A stretch of 12,752 bases of DNA from Baffinella frigidus (Eukaryota > Cryptophyceae > Cryptomonadales > Baffinellaceae). Numbering within the stretch: the first letter of the stretch is position 1; each line of letters opens with the position of its first letter. Of the stretch, positions 8,501 to 12,752 are shown piece by piece. The position numbers and the translations under genes were made by a program. The stretch lies in assembly GCA_026770585.1 (NCBI GenBank), contig MU646506.1:504921-517672 (forward strand). The letters are read 5' to 3'. The notes beneath the pieces were generated by a model that saw nothing but the letters and a program-made list of their open reading frames with translations, searched no databases and was not told the DNA's origin.

Positions 8501-11500
8501 GGTGCTTGCGGGAGCGCGTGTCAGGGTGGATTGTTTACGGTCAGGGTTCATGGTTGGAGGGACGAAGGGGGAGAGACGCGGAGGAGAAGGAGGAGGATGT
8601 TCCCCCACGCGTGCTGATCTGGGAACAAGTATTTTTATTTTAAAAGATCGCAATGAAAATTACTACACACCGGGTCACGTCAGAAGCAATTGTGTAGTAA
8701 TTTTCGAGCGGATTTGTTTGAAGAAAAATACTTGTTCCCGAATGAGTGAGGTGGATGACGGGCGTGGTGTCTGCTCCATAATGCGAATTATGATTTAAAT
8801 CAAAACAAGGTTTTGTGACATGTCAAGTGTGGAATTTGCTATCTTAGCCTCGACATAGCTTTACCATCAGCTCAAACCCCACCCCCCAGATAGCAAAAGA
8901 GGGATTTAAATTCAATCTGCTTTCAATGATGGCAGATGCATTCTATGCGGGCCGCGGCGCACATGCACTCTTGCGACTCCATGGCAGACATGGAACGATC
9001 ACGTCCCTGTGAGTGTGTTGAAGACGTTATCACGACCCTGCGAGTGTGTTGAAGACGTTATCACGTCCATACGAATGTGCTAAAATAACGTTGATCTCCT
9101 CTTCCGCCTCCCGTCCGCTCCTCCCCCCCACCAAGCCTCCGCCTGGTTGGACGGGAACTCTGAACAAACTTCCCCCCCTGAACCCACATACAACGTTTGG
9201 CAGATGCACACGATGCGGGCCGCGGCGCACATGCACATGGGGGACTCCCGCTCGGCGCTGCGCGCGGTAAACCCTCAACCCTCAACCCCTAACCCCTAAC
9301 TCCTAACCCCTAACCCTTAAACCCTGAACCCTAAACCCTACACCCCAAACACTAAACCCTCAACCTTCAACCCTCAACCCTGAACCCTGAACCCTAAACC
9401 CTAAGCCCTGAACCAGGCCGATTCCGCCCTCGCCCTCGATCCCCTCTCGCGCACCGCGCGCGTTGTGCGGTAAACCCCAAACCCCCTGCGAGGGGGTGTA
9501 AAATCTTGCTTCACTAAACGCACCAAAATACGATTTACAATAAATGGACGCATGAATTGGACGTGACTTTTTGTGCCGTCTTCTTACAGCCCGGTACTAA
9601 TTTCAGACGTGACAGTACTAACCGGACACCGTTAGAACGGGTCCGGGTTTGGAGCCATTGACCCCTTTCACTTAGCAGCGACCCACGAATTTTCCCCCGG
9701 GTTCTCGGTGAAAATGAGGTTGGAATCCAATGCAAATATTTAAGATTCTAGTACGAATCGTTTAGATGGACTGCATCCGTGAAGAGCTCGGTGGGTGCTA
9801 AGTGGCCCATTCACGTGACCCCCCTGAAAAACGAGTCCGCCCTCGCCCTCGACCCCCTCTTGCGCACCGCGCGCGTCGTGCGGTAAACCCTACGCCCTAA
9901 CCCCCACACCCTGAACCCTGAACCCTAACCCCTAACCCCTAAACCCTCACCTCTAAACCCTAAAACCTAACCCCTAAACCCCTAAACCCCAACCCCCAAA
10001 CCCCAAACCCCACACCCCAAACCCCAAACCCCACACCCCAAATCCCAAATCCCAAACCCATCCCAAACCCCAAACCCCAAACCCCAGACCCCAAACCCTA
10101 CGCCTCAAACCCCAAACCCCAAACCTCAAACCCTACACCCCAAACCCCAAACCCCAAACCCCAAACCCTAAACCGCACACGCAGGGGCAAGGCGCTGGTC
10201 GCACTCGGCAGATACCATGAGTCGCTTTCTTGTTTGGATGCGGCCGACGCCATTGAAGAGGAGAGGTACGCGTTTCGCTCCCGATTTCATCTCCACAGAT
10301 AACTGAATCACGTGCGTAAGTAGCGTTTTCATCTAATTAGGAGACCTAATTAAAGGTACTATGCCCTGTCCTAACTAATTTCTCCTCACCAGCCTCCCCC
10401 CGCTGGATCATGCCCGTGTTGCCGATGGGTGCCTCGTCAGCTTGCCCGGCAGGGTAGGCCGGTTCCGTGTTCACCCATTGAGGAGGAGAAGTACAACTCC
10501 GCCGCTGCCATCAGGGTCTAGGGTTTGGTGATCAATGGAAGGGCTTCACGGCTTGGTTTTCTGCAAATCAGCGCCATAAAACTGAGGAGGAGAGCCGTTG
10601 AAGAGGAGAGGTAAACGTCGACCCCTCCGCTCTCCGCCGCCATGCACTGCGTGTTTCGGTTCAGGGTGCAGGGTGAACCGCGCCTGCTCCCAGATTTTCA
10701 CTGTCCTCATCGGACGCCATCTTGCCGTTGCCAGCGAAGGACTCCTTGGGCACCCGCTCCCGCCGCTGCCATCAGGGTCTGGCGTTTGGTGATCTAATCC
10801 CGCCGAGGATTCAAGTTGAATACGATCTGGCAACGAAAATTACTACACAATTGGTCCTTGCAAGTAATAGTTAAAAAATGTGTAATAATTTTCGTTGCCA
10901 GATCGTGTTCAACTTGAATACTCCTTCGGATGAGATGACGGGTTTCACGGTTTGGTTTTCTGCAATGAGCGCCATCGAGGAGGAGAGCCATGGCGGAGGA
11001 GAGGTACGCGTCGCCCCCGCCCCTCTTCGTTAAGTTGTCAATTGGAGCCATTGTTTCTGATAAGTGGAGCCATTCGTTTCTAATAATTAGAGCCATTTGT
11101 TTCTGAAAGGCTGGTTCAGACGCCCGCCCCGGCCCCGTGACAACCCCCCCCCCCCCCCCCTCTCGCAGGCTGCGGTTGGGACCGGCATTCGGCGGCGGAG
11201 GCGCGGGGGAGGAGGCGGTCCCAGGGGGGGGAGGGGTGGACGAGCTGTGTGCGGCAGTGCGCGCCGTGGCCGAAGCCGAGGTCAATCTGCCAACGTCTTC
11301 ACTTTCAATGTTTTTCGGTCATGATAATTACCACACGATTTCATTACTGCACAAGATGATCATACTAGTGATAGTAAAGCATTCGTGTAGTAATTTTCAT
11401 TGCCCGCATGATTTCAATTAAACGTGTCCCCGGATGAAGGTGGAGGAGCTGGTGTGCGAGGACGGTGGTGAGGCGAAGGCGAGGGGAAACGCTGCTTTCA

Positions 11501-12566
11501 ACAAGGGCACGTACCAGGTTCATCATCATACTAGTAATAGTAAAGCGTGTGTGTAGTAAATTTCGATAGAAAGAAGCTTTTGTAGTAAATTTCGTTGGAC
11601 AGAAGCCCTTCTTAGAAGTTTACTACACAAACGGTTTGCTATTACTAGTGTGATCAGATTGTGTGGTAAATTTCGTTGGCAGAAATGCTTTCTGGAAAGG
11701 TTTGGGCGAGATTAGGGGGAGGAGCTGGTGTGCGAGGACGCTGGGGAGGCCAAGGCGAGGGGAAACGCTGTGTTCAACAAGGGCACGTGCCAGGTTGGCC
11801 ACCCACTCGAGAATGCTAGATGGGCCTATTTAACTGTAGGGTTGTAAATTACTAACCAACCACCTAACTAACTATCTACCTACCTAACTAACTTTGGGGA
11901 GGCTAAGGCGAGGGGGAACGCCGCGTTCAACAAGGACACGTACCAGATTCGCCTTTCTAAAAAGGGATTCTCTCCAACCAAGTTTACTACACACGAAATT
12001 TACCAAATTTACTACACGAAATTTACTACAAGGGGTTCTCCCTAACGAAATTTACTACACAACCGCTTTACTATTACTAGTATGATCGAACTGTGTTGCA
12101 AATTTCGTTGACGGAAACGCTTTCTAGAAAGGTTTGTTTGGGATGAGGGGGAGGAGCTGGTGTGTGAGGACGCTGTGACAAAGTGGGCATTTGTGTAGTA
12201 ACTTTCGTGAGGCCAAGGCAAGGGGGAACGTCGCGTTCAACAAGGGCACGTATCAGGTCAGTCCAGCTCTGCGTCAGTTAATCTCCCTGTTGAATTCGTT
12301 TTGATGCTCTACATTTTGATGAAACCTGGCTGTACGAGGTCGGCTGCCGCGTCATCCTTTTCTCATACCCCACACGCCCAATTCTCTCTCCGATCTCTCC
12401 CTCCTACACCCTACACCCTAAACCTTGAACCCTAACCCCACACCCTAAACCCCACACCCCGAACCCCACCCCCCAAAGCCTAACCCCTAATGCAGGAGGC
12501 GATCGAGCACTACTCGGTAGCGCTGCTCCTGTACCCCGAGTGGGCGATCGTCTACTCGAACCGCTC
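4215..12566 (+). CDS. Large multi-exon TPR co-chaperone (Hop/STI1-like clamp), 3' end beyond window
   Basis: Fourteen exons join in phase: 4215-4298, 4398-4504, 4623-4673, 5291-5360, 5996-6039, 6641-6728, 7272-7346, 7857-7934, 9204-9266, 9417-9469, 10185-10265, 11169-11280, 11440-11517, 12496-12566 (1055 nt, 351 codons plus 2 nt). Array 1 spans residues 17-130 and carries K19, N23, N54, K84 and R88, the exact spacing of the Hop TPR1 clamp that grips the EEVD tail of Hsp70/Hsp90. Array 2 (about 149-265) has TPR periodicity but Asp where the first clamp Asn should be. A Gly-rich linker (266-302) leads to array 3, with K315, N319 and N350 again clamp-spaced. No signal peptide is seen, so I infer a cytosolic or nuclear adaptor. 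Exon 7 is the least certain. It could be two genes if a terminator was missed between arrays 1 and 2. Confidence 0.82.
4398..4504 (+). CDS. TPR gene exon 2 (TPR1 helix B, TPR2 helix A)
   Basis: The acceptor is GATGAGCAG|GGGCAC, phase 0. It encodes GHWEAAITYYSKALE then the GIVYSNRSHALSKLG helix with clamp N54, and ends phase 2 at CCG|GTCAGA. Together with exon 1 it makes a textbook TPR without any gap. Confidence 0.88.
4623..4673 (+). CDS. TPR gene exon 3 (TPR2 helix B)
   Basis: 51 nt after a pyrimidine-rich acceptor (CCGTGTTCCGCAG). It encodes FQQALEDAERCVAADS, the classical TPR helix B, and ends AG|GTGTTT in phase 2. Confidence 0.87.
4980..5163. mobile_element. MITE-like element in intron 3
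   Basis: Imperfect terminal inverted repeats of about 38 nt: GAATTTGGGTTGGCTTGGAT…GGGTCGGGTCGG at the left and its near complement CCGACCTGACCCC…AAGCCAACCCGAATTC at the right. About 184 bp, no coding capacity. Confidence 0.6.
5291..5360 (+). CDS. TPR gene exon 4 (TPR3 helix A with clamp Lys/Arg)
   Basis: The acceptor is AACACAG at the end of a short telomere-like tract. It encodes WWKGFYRLGEALMRLERF… with clamp residues K84 and R88, and ends CACTCG|GTACCT, phase 0. The donor and 18 nt of intron recur at 5545-5568 beyond a CT microsatellite. Confidence 0.88.
5385..5544. repeat. CT/CTGT microsatellite in intron 4
   Basis: Long runs of (CT)n with (CTGT)n near 5455-5472. The open frames on both strands are Ser/Leu or Arg/Glu repeats and are not genes. 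It lies between the two copies of the exon 4 donor. Confidence 0.9.
5577..5757. repeat. Irregular tandem repeat in intron 4
   Basis: Four or so units containing GTTCGAACCCCC, CAGCCGCAGTGCGA and ATTTCTGTCTCC, with unit lengths varying from about 24 to 48 nt. Confidence 0.75.
5809..5995. repeat. Telomere-like array with CCGTAAA variant
   Basis: CCCTAAA units at the edges and a block of about eight CCGTAAA units at 5828-5892. It ends at the exon 5 acceptor. Confidence 0.85.
5996..6039 (+). CDS. TPR gene exon 5 (TPR3 helix B)
   Basis: 44 nt encoding AFRRSFACRSCPSD plus AG, joining EEAHS to RCPELIKK in phase. It lies exactly between a CCCTAAA-type array upstream and a TTTAGGG-type array downstream. 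The donor itself (GTTTGGGG) is the first unit of the downstream array. Its last 23 nt recur with a GT donor at 6242-6264. Confidence 0.75.
6040..6240. repeat. Telomere-like array in opposite orientation (TTTAGGG)
   Basis: TTTGGGG, TTTAGGG, TTTATGG and TTTAGGC units. This is the only array in the window with the G-rich strand on the coding strand, and it starts at the exon 5 donor. Confidence 0.88.
6242..6264 (+). pseudogene. Duplicate of the exon 5 3' end and donor
   Basis: TGCCGATTGTGCCCCTGCG and the following ACAG|GTGTGC differ from the exon 5 end (6017-6039) at two positions. It could act as an alternative donor only if an acceptor lies upstream in the array. None is obvious. Confidence 0.7.
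6296..6361. repeat. 33-bp tandem duplication in intron 5
   Basis: Two copies of a 33-nt unit (6296-6328, 6329-6361) with two differences. The block at 6285-6308 recurs at 8106-8129 in intron 8. Confidence 0.85.
6449..6515 (+). repeat. Third scrap of the duplicated promoter/5' UTR segment inside intron 5
   Basis: About 66 nt, from GGGAGCTAACGTGCAGCGGG to GGTGCTCCTGG, match 2259-2325 and 4049-4115 with a few substitutions. It lies within intron 5 of the same gene, with no ATG exon attached. Confidence 0.85.
6641..6728 (+). CDS. TPR gene exon 6 (capping helix and linker)
   Basis: The acceptor is GGGTCACCAG. It encodes RCPELIKKLAEARQKADPP… then an Ala/Gly/Pro linker. I end it at GCCGAG|GTGTGT, phase 0. 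An alternative donor GTCACG lies at 6696. The solvating helix after TPR3 fits the end of a three-motif array. Confidence 0.75.
6928..7222 (+). pseudogene. Partial copies of exon 7 acceptor/start and exon 8 start
   Basis: CAG|GTCGGGT-type junction copies occur at 6928, 7041 (encoding VGYAGLAA then diverging) and 7204. An exon 8-like start (GGCAGGGGAGGTCGGGGGAG) lies near 7154-7175. All stop matching after 15-30 nt. Confidence 0.6.
7272..7346 (+). CDS. TPR gene exon 7 (TPR4 helix A), tentative
   Basis: The acceptor CCCCGGCAG precedes an in-frame exon containing two copies of a VGYA(G/E)LAA phrase, ending GDAMRQ|GTGACG, phase 0. GDAMRQ joins GRWGEALRALDACA of exon 8 into a good TPR. A clamp Asn is replaced by Asp. 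The internal doubling and several nearby copies make the start uncertain. Confidence 0.5.
7608..7820. mobile_element. Tc1/mariner-type MITE with TA target duplication
   Basis: 213 bp with 24-nt terminal inverted repeats (CCACACGAGAACGCTAGAGG…; three mismatches between ends), flanked by TA on both sides (7606-7607, 7821-7822). Inside is a second palindrome at 7669-7747 (GTACCAGGATAAGGTAAAGT…). Single ends of the same family lie near 6560-6590 and 11806-11836. Confidence 0.8.
7857..7934 (+). CDS. TPR gene exon 8 (TPR4 helix B and linker)
   Basis: 78 nt, phase 0 to 0, after GGATGACAG. It encodes GRWGEALRALDACAGRDC and VADMQKVK, then a GT donor. Its first 20 nt recur at 7559-7580, cut off shortly before a MITE. 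Its last 30 nt recur three times downstream. Confidence 0.78.
7951..8099. mobile_element. Imperfect foldback element (AGATAACTGA family)
   Basis: The left end carries CGGAAGATAACTGAATCA and the right end carries the near complement TGGTTCAGTTATCTTTCG, with a palindromic AT-rich centre. A related piece lies at about 10286-10390 in intron 11. Confidence 0.55.
8174..8501 (+). pseudogene. Three copies of the exon 8 3' end with GT donors
   Basis: Copies of the RDCVADMQKVK-coding junction lie at 8174-8205, 8333-8363 and 8470-8501, each followed by a GT donor (GTGACC, GTGAGG, GTGCTT). They differ from exon 8 and each other by a few bases, and each is embedded in unrelated DNA. They have no matching TPR helix upstream. 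They may be alternative donors or decoys. Confidence 0.7.
8621..8739. mobile_element. Foldback MITE, AAATTACTACAC family
   Basis: Inverted repeat with ends GGGAACAAGTATTTTT…AAAAATACTTGTTCCC and inner GAAAATTACTACAC / GTGTAGTAATTTTC. 119 bp, no ORF, inside intron 8. Confidence 0.8.
8935..8979 (+). pseudogene. Partial upstream copy of exon 9
   Basis: The acceptor ATGGCAG and 15 codons (MHSMRAAAHMHSCDS) match exon 9, then sequence diverges into a 31-bp tandem repeat. A GTGAGT site lies at 9009, but the phase would differ from exon 9. Confidence 0.75.
8998..9092. repeat. 31-bp tandem repeat in intron 8
   Basis: Three units starting ATCACGTCC / ATCACGACC. The first two are nearly identical and contain GAGTGTGTTGAAGACGTT; the third is diverged. 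Confidence 0.85.
9204..9266 (+). CDS. TPR gene exon 9 (TPR5 helix A)
   Basis: 63 nt, phase 0 to 0, after ACGTTTGGCAG. It encodes MHTMRAAAHMHMGDSRSALRA. The donor GTAAACCC is the first unit of a telomere-like array that fills intron 9. Confidence 0.85.
9267..9416. repeat. Intron 9: telomere-like repeat throughout
   Basis: The whole 150-bp intron, from GTAAACCCTC to CTGAACCAG, is CCCTAAA-type repeat with CCCTCAA, CCCCTAA and CCCTGAA variants. Donor and acceptor are both within the repeat. Confidence 0.88.
9417..9469 (+). CDS. TPR gene exon 10 (TPR5 helix B)
   Basis: 53 nt encoding ADSALALDPLSRTARVV plus CG, bounded by a telomere-like array ending AACCAG and a donor GTAAACCCC. Phase 0 to 2. 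Confidence 0.87.
9470..9832. other. Insert in intron 10 between exon 10 and its copy
   Basis: Unique, AT-richer DNA with no gene. It follows about 18 nt of telomere-like repeat and ends just before the exon 10 copy. Possibly a transposon remnant, but I see no terminal repeats. Confidence 0.4.
9833..9882 (+). pseudogene. Duplicate of exon 10 lacking an acceptor
   Basis: 50 nt match exon 10 with four or so changes (Ser to Leu at one codon) and keep the donor GTAAACCC. The 5' side reads GAAAAACGA instead of AACCAG, so there is no splice acceptor at the matching place. The large telomere-like array at 9883-10175 follows directly. Confidence 0.85.
9883..10175. repeat. Telomere-like array, CCCCAAA/CCCCACA-rich
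   Basis: Starts at the donor of the exon 10 copy with CCCTAAA-type units and drifts into a nearly homogeneous ACCCCAA heptamer block (about 9985-10165). Confidence 0.9.
10185..10265 (+). CDS. TPR gene exon 11 (TPR6)
   Basis: 81 nt after CACACGCAG, phase 2 to 2. It encodes RGKALVALGRYHESLSCLD and then AADAIEEE, a canonical TPR helix pair. The donor is AG|GTACGC. Confidence 0.87.
10474..11003 (+). pseudogene. Serial copies of the exon 11 3' junction
   Basis: AIEEER-coding ends with GT donors lie at about 10474-10490 (GTACAA), 10594-10610 (GTAAAC) and about 10987-11003 (GTACGC). Shared flanks (TTCACGGYTTGGTTTTCTGC at 10545 and 10944; CCGCCGCTGCCATCAGGGTC at 10499 and 10761) show that blocks of a few hundred bases were duplicated here. 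Confidence 0.7.
10809..10919. mobile_element. Foldback MITE, AAATTACTACAC family
   Basis: 111 bp with arms of about 40 nt and few mismatches (ATTCAAGTTGAA…GAAAATTACTACAC). It lies inside intron 11 between two copies of the exon 11 junction. Confidence 0.85.
11038..11109. repeat. Short tandem repeat before exon 12
   Basis: Three units of GGAGCCATT(C/T)GTTTCT(G/A)A, about 23-26 nt each. Confidence 0.75.
11169..11280 (+). CDS. TPR gene exon 12 (Gly-rich linker and helix)
   Basis: 112 nt after a poly-C tract and TCTCGCAG, entering phase 2 and leaving phase 0 at GAG|GTCAAT. It encodes LRLGPAFGGGGAGEEAVPGG… then VDELCAAVRAVAEAE. The acidic amphipathic helix probably links arrays 2 and 3. Confidence 0.75.
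11310..11420. mobile_element. Degenerate AAATTACTACAC-family foldback in intron 12
   Basis: TCATGATAATTACCACAC at the left and GTGTAGTAATTTTCATTG at the right, with the family's inner motif GATCATACTAGTGATAGTAA. Confidence 0.6.
11440..11517 (+). CDS. TPR gene exon 13, copy a (TPR7 helix A)
   Basis: 78 nt, phase 0 to 0. It encodes VEELVCEDGGEAKARGNAAF then NKGTYQ, with clamp K315 and N319. The donor is CAG|GTTCAT. It is the first of four copies and the most intact. Confidence 0.82.
11522..11700. mobile_element. AAATTTACTACAC-family element between exon 13 copies a and b
   Basis: CATACTAGTAATAGTAAAGC at the left pairs with a diverged complement ending at about 11651. Several GTAGTAAATTTCG ends are nested. 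The last 35 nt are shared with the region before copy d. Confidence 0.75.
11716..11793 (+). CDS. Exon 13, copy b (possible alternative exon)
   Basis: Same length and phase as copy a, with acceptor GATTAG and donor CAG|GTTGGC. It keeps KARGN and the frame, with changes AF to VF and TYQ to TCQ. Being 78 nt and phase-symmetric, it could substitute for copy a without a frameshift. Confidence 0.6.
11896..11946 (+). pseudogene. Exon 13, copy c (3' part only, donor lost)
   Basis: 17 codons (GEAKARGNAAFNKDTYQ) match copies a and b, but the start is missing and the donor reads CAG|ATTC instead of GT. Confidence 0.8.
11960..12135. mobile_element. AAATTTACTACAC-family element between exon 13 copies c and d
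   Basis: Repeated CGAAATTTACTACAC ends and the inner motif CTTTACTATTACTAGTATGA in the orientation opposite to 11527. It is followed by the same tail (GAAACGCTTTCTAGAAAGGT) as the element before copy b. Confidence 0.75.
12148..12256 (+). pseudogene. Exon 13, copy d, interrupted by a MITE fragment
   Basis: Acceptor GATGAG, eight good codons plus GCT, then about 34 extra nt ending in the foldback family's TTTGTGTAGTAACTTTCGT, then the rest of the exon and a donor CAG|GTCAGT. Read straight through, the insert brings TAG and TAA. A 37-nt GT..AG removal (12176-12212) would restore the frame minus two residues. Confidence 0.7.
12407..12492. repeat. Telomere-like tract at the end of intron 13
   Basis: CACCCTA, CCCTAAA and CCCCACA units running to the exon 14 acceptor. 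Confidence 0.8.
12496..12566 (+). CDS. TPR gene exon 14 (TPR7 helix B, TPR8 helix A)
   Basis: 71 nt after TAATGCAG. It encodes EAIEHYSVALLLYPEWAIV and then YSNRS, with clamp N350, and ends phase 2 at TC|GTAAAC. The following telomere-like array runs off the window, so further exons are expected downstream. Confidence 0.87.
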
Positions 12567-12752
12567 GTAAACCCCGAACCCCGCACCCCAAACCCCACAC
12601 CCCCAAACCCCAAACCCCACACCCCAAACTCCAACCTCGCAACCCCAACCCCCAAACCCTGAACCCTAGACCCCAAACCTCAAACCCCAAACCCCAAACC
12701 CCAACCCCCAAACCCCAAGCCCCAAACCCCAGACCCCAGACCCCAAACCCCA
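12567..12752. repeat. Telomere-like array opening intron 14, to window end
   Basis: Begins at the donor GTAAACCCC and is rich in CCCCAAA / CCCCACA heptamers. Minus-strand frames reading WGLGFRV-type repeats are its translation, not genes. Confidence 0.9.

Noticed and set aside
11097-11324. Pro/Gly-rich frames over the poly-C tract and exon 12
   Set aside because: They are shadow frames of exon 12 and of the poly-C acceptor tract. The spliced frame of exon 12 is the one that fits the gene.
12404-12752. Minus-strand frames encoding WGLGFRV-type repeats
   Set aside because: They are translations of the telomere-like heptamer and lie in introns 13 and 14 of the plus-strand gene.

Overview
This is a nuclear genomic window from a eukaryote, most likely a photosynthetic protist. 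I would guess a green alga, perhaps a prasinophyte, but nothing here fixes the taxon. The reasons are spliceosomal introns with GT..AG ends, many interstitial arrays of the plant/algal-type telomere heptamer (CCCTAAA / TTTAGGG) and its variants, several small foldback elements (MITEs), and GC-rich coding exons set in repeat-rich introns. No bacterial features, rRNA, CRISPR array or convincing tRNA was seen.

Two real genes can be reconstructed, and they are head to head. On the minus strand (3895 to 3064) is a two-exon PP1 inhibitor-3 (PPP1R11/Ypi1) homologue. On the plus strand, starting at 4215 and running past the end of the window, is a long multi-exon TPR co-chaperone gene. I can trace 14 exons whose intron phases all agree, giving 351 codons plus 2 nt. 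TPR array 1 (exons 1-6) and the start of array 3 (exons 13-14) carry the Hsp70/Hsp90 carboxylate-clamp residues at the Hop/STI1 spacing. Array 2 (exons 7-11) appears to lack them. The two genes share a short (319 bp) bidirectional promoter region.

Layout. 1-720: unassigned DNA, imperfect tandem repeats and a 93-nt perfect inverted repeat. 720-1165: telomere-like array with a pure heptamer core. 1165-1785: a 153-nt foldback and another degenerate array. 1777-2640: truncated duplicate of the bidirectional promoter with the first exon of both genes. 2640-3064: unassigned, with one weak candidate exon. 3064-3895: PPP1R11-like gene. 3896-4214: promoter. 4215-12566: TPR gene. 12567-12752: telomere-like repeat forming the next intron.

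The most unusual aspect is the architecture of the TPR gene. Several introns are wholly or partly telomere-like repeat, which starts at the splice donor itself (GTAAACCC or GTTTGGGG); intron 9 (150 bp) is nothing else. Many exons or exon-intron junctions also occur in two to four diverged local copies (exons 4, 5, 7, 8, 9, 10, 11 and 13), some broken by MITE pieces. The gene therefore looks as if telomere-repeat insertion, MITE activity and local duplication have built introns and spare exons around a continuous TPR reading frame.
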